Source: Gammaproteobacteria bacterium
GTDB taxonomy: Bacteria; Pseudomonadota; Gammaproteobacteria; JAABTG01
NCBI GenBank assembly: GCA_034522055.1
Contig: JAXHLS010000002.1
Location: 1,612,001 to 1,676,000, forward strand
DNA: 64,000 bases
Direction of reading: 5' to 3'
Shown: in pieces, positions 8,581 to 17,280 of the stretch
How positions within the stretch are numbered: the first letter of the stretch is position 1
Layout: the number at the start of each line of letters is the position of its first letter
Notes under the pieces: model-generated
Database searches by the model: none
Told to the model about the DNA's origin: nothing
Seen by the model: only the letters and a program-made list of their open reading frames with translations
Translations under genes and position numbers: made by a program

Positions 8581-11500
8581 TGCTGGCCCGCATCGTCCAG
8601 TTCGCCCTGACCCAGCGTCTCCTCATGATGCTGGCGGTGCTGGTGCTGGGGGGTGCCGGCTGGTACGGCTTCTCCCATACGCCCATAGACGCCTTCCCGG
8701 ACGTCTCCACCACCCAGGTGAAGATCATCGTCAAGGCCCCGGGCATGACGCCCGAGGAGGTGGAGACGCGCATCACGGCTCCCATCGAGGTGGAGATCCT
8801 GGGGATCCCGCGCCAGGAGATGCTGCGCTCGGTGGCGAAGTATGCCCTCACCGACATCACCGTGGACTTCGCCGCGGGCACCGACATCTATTGGGCCCGC
8901 CAGCAGGTGGCCGAGCGTCTCAACGCCATCTGGGGGGATCTGCCGGCGGGGGTGAGCGGCGGTATGGCCCCCATGACCACCCCTCTGGGGGAGATGTTCA
9001 TGTTCACCATCGAGGGCGGCCGACTCGACAACATGGAGCGCCGTGACCTGCTGGACTGGGTCATCCGCCCCGCCCTGCGCACGGTGCCCGGGGTGGCAGA
9101 TGTCAACGCCCTGGGGGGACGCGTCCGCACCTTCGAGGTAGTCCCCGACAACGCCCGCATGGCGGCCCGGGGCATCGATCTGGAAGCCCTGCGCCAGGCC
9201 TTGGCCGCCAACAACGCCAATGATGGGGCGGGTCGCCTGGCGGATGGCGAGGAGGCCCTGCTGGTACGCACGGTGGGCAGCATCGAGACCCTGGCCGACG
9301 TGGCCGCCATCGTGGTGAAGGCCGATGCGACGGAACCGGTGCGGCTGGGGGACGTGGCCACCGTGGGCCTGGGCGCCCTCACCCGCTACGGCGCCGTGAC
9401 CCAGGATGGCCAGGGCGAGACCGTGGAAGGGCTGGTGCTGGGGCTGCGGGGCGCCAACGCCCGCGAGGTGGTATCCGGCGTCAAGGCCAAGCTGGCCGAA
9501 CTCGCACCCGCCCTGCCGGCGGGGGTCGAGACGCGGGTGTTCTACGACCGCGGCCGGCTGGTGGAACGCGCCGTGGGTACCGTATCCCGGGCCCTGGGGG
9601 AGGCCATCGTGCTGGTGCTCGTCCTGCTGGTGCTGTTCCTCGGCGACCTGCGGGCCGCCCTCACCGTGGCCCTCATCCTGCCCCTGGCGGCCCTGGCCAC
9701 CTTCACTCTCATGTACGCCTTCGGCCTGTCGGCCAATCTCATGTCCCTGGGGGGCTTGACCATCGCCATCGGCATGCTGGTGGACGCCGCGGTGGTGGTG
9801 GTGGAAAACGTGGTCACCCACCTCGCCCGGCATCGCGACGCCCCCCGCCTGCCGCGCCTGCATGTCATCTACCGGGCGGTACGCGAGGTGGCCACGCCGG
9901 TCACCTCCGGGATCCTCATCATCGTCATCGTGTTCCTGCCGCTGCTTACCCTGCAGGGCCTGGAGGGCAAGCTGTTCGTACCCGTGGCCCTGACCATCGT
10001 GTTCGCCCTCACCGCGTCCCTGGTGCTCTCCCTGACGGTGATCCCGGTGCTGGCCTCCTACCTGCTGGGGCGGGTCAGGCACGACGAGCCGTGGCTGGTG
10101 CGCCGCATGCTGCGGGCCTATCTGCCGGTGCTGAGATGGGGCCTGGATCATGCCGGTGTGGTCCTGGCCCTGGCCCTGACGCTGCTGGTGGGCGCCGGTT
10201 TCGTCTACACCCAGGTGGGCAAGGCCTTCATGCCCACCATGGACGAGGGCGATCTCATCGTCCAACTGGAAAAACTCCCCTCCATCAACCTTAAGGAGTC
10301 CATCGACCTGGACCTGCGGGTGCAGCGGGCGCTGCTGGAGCGGGTGCCCGAGATCACCCGCATCGTCGCCCGCACCGGCTCCGACGAGTTGGGCCTCGAC
10401 CCCATGGGCCTCAATGAGACGGACTCCTTTCTGGTGCTGAAACCCCGGGCCGAGTGGCGCATGGCCGACAAGGAGGGCCTCATGGCGGCCATCCGCGAAG
10501 TTCTCGCGGACTTCCCCGGCGTCAACTACGCCTTCACCCAGCCCATCCAGATGCGGGTGGACGAGATGCTCACCGGGGTGCGCGGCGATCTGGCCATCAA
10601 GGTATTCGGCGACCACCAGGGGCGCCTCAACCGCACCGCCGAGGCCATCGTGGCGGCGGTGAGCCGGGTGGAGGGCGCGGAAGATGTCTTTACCCCCCGC
10701 AACGAGGGCGCCCAATACCTGCGCCTCGAGGTGGATCCCCTGGCGGCCGGGCGCCTGGGCCTCGACGTGGCGACCCTGCAGGCCGCCCTGCGGGCCCAGG
10801 TGGAGGGCATGGACGTGGGGATCGTCTACGAGGGCGCGAAACGGGTGCCCCTGGTGATCCGCGGCCCGGCGAAGGTACGGGACTCCAGCGCCGTATTCGA
10901 AGGCCTTAACCTCACCCTGGAGGACGGCCGTACCGTGCCCCTGTCGGGCCTGGTCAGCTTCGAGCGCACCGAGGGGCCGGTGGCCATCCAGCGGGAGCGC
11001 GGCAACCGCATGGCGGTGGTGGTGGCCAATGTGGCCGGGCGTGACCTGGTGGGCTTCGTGGAGGAGGCGCGACGGCGGGTGGCGGCGGAGGTGGAACTGC
11101 CCACCGGTTACTACTACGAGTGGGGCGGTGAGTTCGAGAACCAGCAGCGGGCGGCGCGGCGCCTCTCCATCGTGGTACCGGTGGCGGTGGGGCTCATATT
11201 CCTGCTGCTGTTCTCCACCTTCCGCTCGGTGCGCCAGGCCATCCTGGTACTCACCAATGTGCCCTTCGCCATGATCGGCGGCATCGTCGGCCTGTGGCTT
11301 ACGGGCGAGTACCTGTCCGTACCCGCCTCCGTGGGCTTCATCGCCCTGCTCGGCATCGCCGTGCTCAACGGCGTGGTGATGGTGACCTATTTCAATCAAC
11401 TCCGCGCCCTGGGACGGCCGCTGGCGGAGGTGGTGGTGGAGGGCTCGCGCCGGCGCCTGCGGCCGGTGCTCATGACCGCCAGCATCGCGGCCTTCGGCCT

Positions 11501-11654
11501 CGTGCCCCTGCTGTTCGCCAGCGGGCCGGGATCGGAGATCCAGCGCCCCCTGGCGGTGGTGGTGATCGGCGGGCTCATCTCCTCCACGGCCCTGACCCTG
11601 ATCCTGCTGCCTATCCTCTACCGCCGCTTCGGCGTCGCAACACCGGGGACTTGA
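8580..11654 (+). CDS. Heavy-metal RND efflux pump, CusA/CzcA family
   Basis: This inner-membrane proton-driven exporter has about 1024 residues and the duplicated 6-TM plus periplasmic-domain layout of HME-RND pumps. It begins near the first TM helix and PIDAFPDVSTTQVK. In TM4 the segment IAIGMLVDAAVVVVEN has a single acidic residue (Asp402), as in CusA, rather than the two aspartates of CzcA. That favours monovalent copper or silver over zinc, cobalt and cadmium, but it is only a hint. TGATG couples it to the adaptor; a GTG one codon upstream is also possible. It is followed one base later by a DUF3240 gene. Confidence 0.92.
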   Translation: MLARIVQFALTQRLLMMLAVLVLGGAGWYGFSHTPIDAFPDVSTTQVKIIVKAPGMTPEEVETRITAPIEVEILGIPRQEMLRSVAKYALTDITVDFAAGTDIYWARQQVAERLNAIWGDLPAGVSGGMAPMTTPLGEMFMFTIEGGRLDNMERRDLLDWVIRPALRTVPGVADVNALGGRVRTFEVVPDNARMAARGIDLEALRQALAANNANDGAGRLADGEEALLVRTVGSIETLADVAAIVVKADATEPVRLGDVATVGLGALTRYGAVTQDGQGETVEGLVLGLRGANAREVVSGVKAKLAELAPALPAGVETRVFYDRGRLVERAVGTVSRALGEAIVLVLVLLVLFLGDLRAALTVALILPLAALATFTLMYAFGLSANLMSLGGLTIAIGMLVDAAVVVVENVVTHLARHRDAPRLPRLHVIYRAVREVATPVTSGILIIVIVFLPLLTLQGLEGKLFVPVALTIVFALTASLVLSLTVIPVLASYLLGRVRHDEPWLVRRMLRAYLPVLRWGLDHAGVVLALALTLLVGAGFVYTQVGKAFMPTMDEGDLIVQLEKLPSINLKESIDLDLRVQRALLERVPEITRIVARTGSDELGLDPMGLNETDSFLVLKPRAEWRMADKEGLMAAIREVLADFPGVNYAFTQPIQMRVDEMLTGVRGDLAIKVFGDHQGRLNRTAEAIVAAVSRVEGAEDVFTPRNEGAQYLRLEVDPLAAGRLGLDVATLQAALRAQVEGMDVGIVYEGAKRVPLVIRGPAKVRDSSAVFEGLNLTLEDGRTVPLSGLVSFERTEGPVAIQRERGNRMAVVVANVAGRDLVGFVEEARRRVAAEVELPTGYYYEWGGEFENQQRAARRLSIVVPVAVGLIFLLLFSTFRSVRQAILVLTNVPFAMIGGIVGLWLTGEYLSVPASVGFIALLGIAVLNGVVMVTYFNQLRALGRPLAEVVVEGSRRRLRPVLMTASIAAFGLVPLLFASGPGSEIQRPLAVVVIGGLISSTALTLILLPILYRRFGVATPGT

Positions 11655-11655
11655 C

Positions 11656-11961
11656 ATGAACGAGAATTGCCTGCTGAACCTGGTGGTGACGCCCGAGGCG
11701 GAGGACGCGGTTGCCGACTGGCTGCTGGACCGCGAGGAGGTATCGGGTTTCTCCAGCATGCCCATCGCCGGCCATGGCAGTTCGGAGCACGCCATGAGCC
11801 TGGCGGAGCAGGTGGCGGGACGCCGCCGCCAGGTCCTGTTCCAGATCCATCTCGGTCTCGACGACGCCCGCCGCCTCGTGACCACCCTGGGGGAGGATTT
11901 CCACGGCAGCGGCATGCATTTCTGGCTGACCCCGGTGCTGGACTCGGGCCACGTGGCATGA
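11656..11961 (+). CDS. DUF3240 family protein of the efflux operon
   Basis: This small cytoplasmic protein (101 residues, no signal or TM) resembles DUF3240 proteins, which are commonly found directly after CusA/CzcA-type pumps in proteobacteria. The N-terminal NLVVTPEAEDAVADWLL and central SSMPIAGHG segments resemble a ferredoxin-like, PII-like fold. His, Cys and Met residues (Cys5, His40, His45, Met47) could bind metal, but this is not demonstrated. It starts one base after the pump stop, so it is almost certainly co-transcribed. Confidence 0.75.
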   Translation: MNENCLLNLVVTPEAEDAVADWLLDREEVSGFSSMPIAGHGSSEHAMSLAEQVAGRRRQVLFQIHLGLDDARRLVTTLGEDFHGSGMHFWLTPVLDSGHVA

Positions 11962-11992
11962 GGCGCATTTTCGGTTTAAGGTCGGATTTCCC

Positions 11993-12361
11993 ATGGATCC
12001 CGGACGACCCCGCCCGTTGAAGCGCCCCCGCCACCGCATCGCCCTATCGCTGCTGCTGGTGGCCTGGTGGAGTGCGGTCGGCGCCGGCCCCGGGGGTCGG
12101 GAGTGGGCGGACGACGACCACTCCCACGACCGGGCGCGCCGCGCCGTGGAACGCGGCACGGCCCTGCCGGTGACGGAGATGCTGCGCCGGTTGCAGGAGC
12201 GCTACCCGGGAGACGTGGTGGCCACGGAATACGAGTTCGAGTTCGAGCGCTGGGTCTACGAGTTCAAGGTCATCGACGACGACGGCCGCCTGCGCAAGAT
12301 CCATCTGGATGCCGCCAGCGGCCGGGTGGTGGACGGGGCGGTGGAGGATAACGGCGACTGA
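11993..12361 (+). CDS. Secreted PepSY-domain protein
   Basis: The 122-residue product has an Arg-rich N-terminus, a hydrophobic segment (about 17-32) and then a PepSY unit. The unit shows the pattern ALPVTEMLRRLQERYPGDVVATEYEFE followed by YEFKVIDDDGRLRKIHLDAASG. An acidic, His-containing stretch (ADDDHSHDRA) precedes the domain. PepSY proteins next to PhoP/PhoQ-type systems are common and are thought to modulate signalling in the periplasm. Its stop overlaps the response-regulator start, so the three genes form one transcription unit. Confidence 0.82.
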   Translation: MDPGRPRPLKRPRHRIALSLLLVAWWSAVGAGPGGREWADDDHSHDRARRAVERGTALPVTEMLRRLQERYPGDVVATEYEFEFERWVYEFKVIDDDGRLRKIHLDAASGRVVDGAVEDNGD

Positions 12362-13026
12362 TGCGTATCCTGCTGGTGGAAGACGACCCTCAGGTGGTGG
12401 CCAACGTCGGTGCCGCCCTCGAAGGGGCCGGCTACGTGGTGGACGTGGTGACGGACGGTGAGACGGCGTGGTTCCGGGGCGACACCGAGGACTACGCCGC
12501 CGCGGTGCTGGACCTCGGCCTGCCGGGGCTGGACGGGCTGTCGGTGCTCAAGCGCTGGCGGGCTGGCGGGCGGGCGCTGCCGGTGCTCATCCTCACCGCC
12601 CGCGGCAACTGGGACGAGCGGGTGGAGGGCATCGACTGCGGCGCCGACGACTACCTGGCCAAGCCCTTCCGCATGGAGGAGTTGCTGGCCCGCCTGCGCG
12701 CCATCCTGCGGCGCAGTGCCGGCCTCGCCAGCCCGCTGGTGACCATCGGCGCCGTGACCCTGGATCCCCGCCGCATGGGGGTGAGCGTGGAGGGCGCGCC
12801 GGTCCACCTGTCGCCCCAGGAATACCGCCTGGTGGCCTATCTCATGACTAACGCCGGCCGCGTGATCTCCCAACTCGAACTCACGGAACAACTCTACGCC
12901 CAGGATTTCGAGCGCGATTCCAATGCCGTGGAGGTGCTGGTGGGACGGGTGCGGCGCAAGCTGGGCGTCGACCTCATCGTCACCCGGCGCGGCTTCGGCT
13001 ACATGGTGGAGCAACCCCAGCCTTGA
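12361..13026 (+). CDS. OmpR/PhoP-family response regulator
   Basis: This DNA-binding regulator has 221 residues. The receiver domain shows VEDDP near residue 7, the phospho-acceptor Asp51 in AAVLDLGLPGLDG, a conserved Thr in ILTARG and the Lys in LAKPF. It is followed by a winged-helix domain ending in GRVRRKLGVDLIVTRRGFGYMVE. It pairs with the downstream kinase, whose TTG start overlaps the stop codon. The likely targets are the preceding efflux operon and the PepSY gene, inferred from proximity. Confidence 0.93.
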   Translation: MRILLVEDDPQVVANVGAALEGAGYVVDVVTDGETAWFRGDTEDYAAAVLDLGLPGLDGLSVLKRWRAGGRALPVLILTARGNWDERVEGIDCGADDYLAKPFRMEELLARLRAILRRSAGLASPLVTIGAVTLDPRRMGVSVEGAPVHLSPQEYRLVAYLMTNAGRVISQLELTEQLYAQDFERDSNAVEVLVGRVRRKLGVDLIVTRRGFGYMVEQPQP

Positions 13027-14378
13027 GGATCCGCTCCCTGCGCGCCCGGCTGCTGGCGGCGGCCGGCCTCTCCATTCCCCTCGCCCTGACCCTCGCCGGA
13101 CTCGGCCTGGTGACCCTGTTCGAACGCCACGTGGAGCGCCGCGTGGATAACGAACTGGCTACCTATCTGCGCCAACTGGTGGGGCGGGTGGAGCTGGATA
13201 GCGAGGGCCGGATACACATCACCCGCGAACTCATGGATGTGCGCTTCGACGAACCCCTGAGCGGGCTCTACTGGCAGGTTCAGGACGACCAGCGGCCCAC
13301 CCTGCTGCGCTCCCGCTCCCTGTGGGACGAGACCATGGAGTTGCCCCGGGATAACCTCCGCTCCGGGGATGTACACCGCCATCGGCTGCCCGGCCCGGCG
13401 GGCCAGACCCTGCTGGTGCGGGAACGCCAGGTGATCCTCGAACCCGCAGACCGCGCGCGCCGACTGCGGGTGGCAGTGGCCCTCGACCGCGGGGAGATCG
13501 AGGCCGCCCGCGAGGCCTTCGCCGCCGATATGCTGCCCTACCTCCTGGTGCTCGCCCTCGCCCTCATGACCGGCACCTGGCTTCAGGTGCGGGTGGGCCT
13601 GTCCCCCCTGGAGCAGCTCAGAAAAGGAGTCCTGGCCATCCGCGGTGGCCACGCCCGGCGCCTCGAAGGGGACTATCCCCACGAGGTGACGCCCCTGGTG
13701 GACGGGATCAACGAGTTGCTGGAGGCCCGCGACCACTCGGTGGAACGGGCCCGGGCCTGGACCGCCGATCTGGCCCACGGCCTCAAGACCCCTCTGGCGG
13801 CCCTCGGTGCCGATGCCCAACGGCTGCGGGACGCCGGCCACGGGCGCATGGCGAACGATCTGGACCAGCTCTCCGAGGCCATGCGGCGGCGGGTGGATCG
13901 GGAACTCATCCGGGCCCGCCTGCGCAGCGCCGGCCCCGCCGGGTCTGGCCGCAGCGATGTGGTACGGGTGGTGGCGGGGGTGGCCCGCACCCTGCAACGC
14001 ACTCCCCGGGGGGATGGGCTGGAATGGCACATGGAGCTGCCCCGGGAGGCCCAGGTGACCATGGACCGTGAGGACCTCATGGAACTGGTGGGTAACCTGT
14101 TGGACAACGCTGTCAAATGGGCCCATGGCAGCGTCAGGGTAAGGGTCGAGGCCGGCTCTTCCGTTCTGGTAGCCATCGCCGACGACGGCCCGGGAGTTCC
14201 CCGGGAACACCTGGAGCGCCTCGGCAACCGCGGCCTGCGACTGGATGAACAAACCCAGGGCCACGGTCTCGGTCTCGCCATCGCCCTAGATATCGTCACC
14301 GCCTATGGCGTGGATATGACCTTTTCCCGCGCCGATCTGGGTGGCCTCGAGGTGTATCTGAAGCTACGTGGCGCGTGA
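13023..14378 (+). CDS. PhoQ-like sensor histidine kinase
   Basis: This membrane sensor has 451 residues: TM1 (about 12-33), a periplasmic domain (about 34-170), TM2 (about 172-190), a HAMP-like linker, then DHp and ATPase domains. The H-box DLAHGLKTPLAAL contains His252 and reads HGLKTPL rather than the more common HELRTPL, a PhoQ-type signature. The N box (NLLDNAVKWA) and G boxes (DDGPGVP, GHGLGLAI) are intact. The periplasmic domain has no obvious Met/His copper motif. The start is TTG at 13023, overlapping the regulator's stop as TTGA. Whether it senses metal, divalent cations or envelope stress is unknown. Confidence 0.9.
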   Translation: MRIRSLRARLLAAAGLSIPLALTLAGLGLVTLFERHVERRVDNELATYLRQLVGRVELDSEGRIHITRELMDVRFDEPLSGLYWQVQDDQRPTLLRSRSLWDETMELPRDNLRSGDVHRHRLPGPAGQTLLVRERQVILEPADRARRLRVAVALDRGEIEAAREAFAADMLPYLLVLALALMTGTWLQVRVGLSPLEQLRKGVLAIRGGHARRLEGDYPHEVTPLVDGINELLEARDHSVERARAWTADLAHGLKTPLAALGADAQRLRDAGHGRMANDLDQLSEAMRRRVDRELIRARLRSAGPAGSGRSDVVRVVAGVARTLQRTPRGDGLEWHMELPREAQVTMDREDLMELVGNLLDNAVKWAHGSVRVRVEAGSSVLVAIADDGPGVPREHLERLGNRGLRLDEQTQGHGLGLAIALDIVTAYGVDMTFSRADLGGLEVYLKLRGA

Positions 14379-14543
14379 GGGCCGTGGATCCGTAGCTACC
14401 CCCCTGCAGCGCCCGCCCGCCCCCCACCACGAGCCTCGATGTGCCCATGATCCGAACCCGCGGACAGGGCCATTGCGGTGGCAATGCCCGCTTCTTCACT
14501 CCAGCGTTGCCCCAATCCTTTCCACGCCAATAGGCGATTGCCC

Positions 14544-14590
14544 AGGCCCCGTGCAAGAAAGGCCCTTTCCAGACTTCCCTCACGGGGCCT
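14544..14590 (+). terminator. Long hairpin after the two-component operon
   Basis: AGGCCCCGTG at 14544-14553 pairs perfectly with CACGGGGCCT at 14581-14590. The 27-nt loop contains a smaller hairpin (GAAAG/CTTTC). It lies 166 bases past the kinase stop, exactly where base composition switches from GC-rich to AT-rich. There is no U-run, so it may be a processing or regulatory structure rather than an intrinsic terminator. Confidence 0.45.
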
Positions 14591-14790
14591 GTTATCAAAC
14601 TATTTCAATGAGTTGGATCAAAAATACACGTCCTGGCACAGTGCGTGCATTATTAAATAATGAAATACTAAACTTAAGTCAAATTTTAGGAATCCATCAC
14701 AATCTCATGTTTTTTTGCAACTTTTAATCTAAATGAAAGGTCTGTAGTTTAGTTTTTAATAATATACTGTTGTTCCATTAGGAGTGTGCC
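14591..14790 (+). promoter_or_regulatory. AT-rich region upstream of the small secreted protein
   Basis: This roughly 200-bp stretch is markedly AT-rich against very GC-rich neighbours, with runs such as ATTATTAAATAATG and TTTTTTTGCAAC. TATACT at 14763-14768 is a good -10 candidate for the gene starting at 14791; no matching -35 is obvious at 17 bp. AGGAGTG at about 14780 is the ribosome site. The rest of the gap (14379-14543) shows no gene. The composition could mean a strongly regulated promoter (A/T-tracts, nucleoid-protein binding) or imported DNA. Confidence 0.45.
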
Positions 14791-15123
14791 ATGAAAAATA
14801 CCAACGTCACGTTGTGGAAGCTCGGCGCCGCCGCCGGCGCCGTCCTGTTCGTCACCACGGCCTTGGCGGGCGATGCCATCGGCAACAAGCCGGCAGGGGA
14901 CATCAAGGCCACCGGCTGGTACCCGGCCCGGGTCATCGACCAGCGGGGCATGGAGCGCTACACCCAGGCCTGGGACCTCGAGCCCTGCATCAACGGCGGC
15001 GCCTCCCGGGACGGCCTCCACGGCTCCCGGGAGGAGGCCGAGGTGCTGGATGAGTCCGTGGCCGACACCCACGGCGTCCCCGTCCCGGCGGCCGATACGA
15101 TCAGGGGTTCCGAAAGCCGCTAA
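14791..15123 (+). CDS. Small secreted protein of unknown function
   Basis: The predicted product of 110 residues has a typical signal peptide (positive MKNTNVTLWK, hydrophobic core, cleavage after ALA near residue 26). A hydrophilic mature chain of about 84 residues follows, with one Cys (in LEPCINGG), many Asp and Glu, and no recognised domain. The gene has a good ribosome site and an AT-rich promoter region of its own. A GC-rich hairpin follows its stop, then a small membrane-protein gene in the same direction, so the two probably form a unit. Function unknown. Confidence 0.65.
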   Translation: MKNTNVTLWKLGAAAGAVLFVTTALAGDAIGNKPAGDIKATGWYPARVIDQRGMERYTQAWDLEPCINGGASRDGLHGSREEAEVLDESVADTHGVPVPAADTIRGSESR

Positions 15124-15135
15124 GTCTGTCGTTAC

Positions 15136-15156
15136 GGCGCCCCCGACGGGGGCGCC
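15136..15156 (+). terminator. Intercistronic GC hairpin
   Basis: A perfect 9-bp stem (GGCGCCCCC with GGGGGCGCC) closes a 3-nt loop between the two small genes. It is followed by CTTACAAG rather than a T-run. It may reduce read-through or protect the upstream mRNA, giving unequal expression of the two genes. Confidence 0.6.
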
Positions 15157-15184
15157 CTTACAAGCAAAGTTTAAGGAGAAGATC

Positions 15185-15436
15185 ATGTTTTATATCCTGC
15201 TCGGACTCGTAGCAGCCACCTGGATAGGCCTGGGAGCCCATTTCTTTCACCAGAGTGAGGCCCTGTTCTACGTCACGTGGCTCGATCCCCTGTTCTGGGG
15301 TTCCATCACTGCCGGCGTGGTGGTGGCGGTCATCGACAGCTACTACTGCCCGGTGCTCCACTGCCTCATCGCCCGCCTGTCCAAGCGCGGCGCCCCCTTC
15401 GCCTGCCCGGAGGCCGACTGCGGCGAAAGGGCCTGA
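15185..15436 (+). CDS. Small membrane protein with paired CPxxxC motifs
   Basis: The 83-residue product has two predicted TM helices (about residues 2-19 and 32-50) and no recognised family. Its C-terminal part holds two motifs of the same form, CPVLHC and CPEADC, separated by 15 residues (LIARLSKRGAPFA), giving four cysteines suited to bind a metal or form disulfides. GGAGAA ends four bases before the ATG. It follows the small secreted-protein gene after a hairpin. A role in metal or redox handling next to the efflux and sensor operon is speculative. Confidence 0.65.
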   Translation: MFYILLGLVAATWIGLGAHFFHQSEALFYVTWLDPLFWGSITAGVVVAVIDSYYCPVLHCLIARLSKRGAPFACPEADCGERA

Positions 15437-15735
15437 GAGCCACTGCCGCACCCCAAAGCCATGGTGCGAAGCCATGGCCCGTAGGAGTTCATACCCTGGC
15501 CTTTGCCTTGGCGGCCGGACTCGGTACTGGCGCGGCGGGGGTCTCTTTACCTACCGAACCTTCCAACCACTGGCGGCCATTCGCCTTCGCAGGCATCATG
15601 CTCATGTCGGCGACCACCCCGTGAACCGCGCGATAAGGCGTAGGCGGGCTGAACGGCTGGCGTGAAAACCGCCAATCAGGGTCGCTATGGCTATCCTGAT
15701 CCCGTGGCGACGATATACCGTAATCCAGCGTCCCG
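15437..15735. other. Intergenic gap with no supported gene
   Basis: The gap contains AAGCCATGG twice near its start and a short open stretch reading VHTLAFALAAGLGTGAAGVS that looks signal-like but has no start codon or ribosome site. No promoter for the next gene was convincingly identified. Confidence 0.4.
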
Positions 15736-17217
15736 ATGACAACCACCCCTGCCCCCCGCTACCTGGTGTTCGGCGCCAGCGGCTACATCGGCACCTACCT
15801 GGTGCCGCGGCTGCTGGAGCAGGGGGTGCCCCTGCGGGTGAGTTCCCGTAATCCGGCGGTGCTGGAGGGGCGCGGCTGGGACGGCGTCGACATCGTAGGG
15901 GCCGACGTGCTGGACCCCGACAGCCTCCGACCGGCCCTGGCCGGGGTGGACGTGGCCTACTACCTGGTGCATTCCATGGCCGCGGGCCGGGATTTCGGGC
16001 GCCTCGATCTGGAGGCCGCCCGCAACTTCGCCGATGCCGCGGCCGCCGCGGGCGTGGGCCGTATCGTCTACCTCGGCGGCCTGGTGCCCGAGGATGCCGC
16101 CTCCGAGCATATCGTGTCCCGCCGGGACACCGGCAACGTGCTGCGGGCCGGGCCGGTGCCGGTGACCGAGGTGCGGGCCGGGGTCATCGTGGGGCCGGGC
16201 TCGGCGGCCTTCGAGGTGATGCGGGACATGGTGTTCCACCTGCCCGTCATGCTCACGCCGCGCTGGGTGCGGTCCGTATCGCCGCCCATCGCCCTGGACA
16301 ATCTGCTGGAATACCTGGTCCGGCTGCCGCGGCTGGAACAGTCCGCCGGCGGCATCTACGATGCCGCGGGCCCGGAGTCCCTGAGCTACGAGGCCATGAT
16401 GCGCGGCCTCGCCGCCGTGGCGGGGCGGCGCGCGCCCATCATCATCGCCGTGCCCGTCCTCACGCCGCAGTTGTCCGCCCTGTGGTTGCGCTTCGTGACG
16501 GCCGTACCCACCAACGTGGCCCGCGCCCTCATCGAGGGCCTGAAGCACGATTTCAGCGCCGACGACGCCGAACTGCGGCGGCTCGTGCCCCAGCGCCTGC
16601 TGGGCTTTCAGGAGGCCGTGGAGGCGGCCTTCGAGGCCGAACGCAACCATACCGTCCAGGCCCGCTGGACCGAGGGAGCCTTCACCATGCGAAACAAGCG
16701 CATCGACTACGCCTACTACGCCAAGCAGGCCTCGGGCAGCGCCCTGTCCCGGGCCTCGCCGGCGGCCATCTGGAGGGTGCTTTCCGGGATCGGCGGCGAC
16801 AACCGTTACTACTATCTCAATTCCCTGTGGGCCCTGCGGGAGGCCCTGGACTGGATGGTGGGAGGACCGGGCCTTAAGCGCGGGCGCCGCCATCCCCAGG
16901 AACTCAGAATAGGCGACCGGGTGGACTCCTGGACGGTGCTCGGCATCGAGCCCGAACGGCGCCTCACCCTCTCCTTCGGCATGAAAGCCCCGGGGGCCGG
17001 GGTGCTGGAGCTGGAGATGGTGCCCGAATCCGAGGGCTACACCCGCGTCAAGGCCACCGCCTACTGGCACCCCGCAGGAGTGTGGGGACTCATGTACTGG
17101 TTCTCCCTGGAGCCGGCCCACAAGATGATCTTCGACGGCCTGACCCGCGCGATCTGCCGCCGCGCCGAGGAGGAGGAGGAGGAGGAACGCAGGACGCAGG
17201 GGCGGGCGGCGAGTTGA
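15736..17217 (+). CDS. NAD(P)-binding epimerase-like protein with C-terminal DUF2867
   Basis: The 493-residue cytoplasmic protein has an N-terminal atypical SDR/NmrA Rossmann domain with GASGYIGTYL (nucleotide-binding Gly motif, residues about 14-23), VDVAYYLVHSM and IVYLGGLVPED. A C-terminal DUF2867-type domain follows (about 330-480, with YYYLNSLWALREALDWMVGG and HPAGVWGLMYWFSLEPAHKMIF). This two-domain layout is widespread and poorly characterised; substrates are unknown. The last dozen codons include a run of six Glu codons. The ATG at 15736 is the first in frame; its ribosome site is weak. Confidence 0.82.
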   Translation: MTTTPAPRYLVFGASGYIGTYLVPRLLEQGVPLRVSSRNPAVLEGRGWDGVDIVGADVLDPDSLRPALAGVDVAYYLVHSMAAGRDFGRLDLEAARNFADAAAAAGVGRIVYLGGLVPEDAASEHIVSRRDTGNVLRAGPVPVTEVRAGVIVGPGSAAFEVMRDMVFHLPVMLTPRWVRSVSPPIALDNLLEYLVRLPRLEQSAGGIYDAAGPESLSYEAMMRGLAAVAGRRAPIIIAVPVLTPQLSALWLRFVTAVPTNVARALIEGLKHDFSADDAELRRLVPQRLLGFQEAVEAAFEAERNHTVQARWTEGAFTMRNKRIDYAYYAKQASGSALSRASPAAIWRVLSGIGGDNRYYYLNSLWALREALDWMVGGPGLKRGRRHPQELRIGDRVDSWTVLGIEPERRLTLSFGMKAPGAGVLELEMVPESEGYTRVKATAYWHPAGVWGLMYWFSLEPAHKMIFDGLTRAICRRAEEEEEEERRTQGRAAS

Positions 17218-17280
17218 AGGGGACGTGGCCTCGGGGGTGGGGGCTGGGGCGTATAGCTATAGGGAAATGGAAAATGGGAA

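Noticed and set aside
8415-11915. 1166-codon antisense frame opposite the RND pump
   Set aside because: Its His/Gln/Gly-rich composition and absence of any family motif mark it as a shadow of the pump gene.
15437-15624. Short signal-like open stretch (VHTLAFALAAGL) as a gene
   Set aside because: It has no start codon or ribosome site and is only about 48 residues after the nearest plausible beginning.
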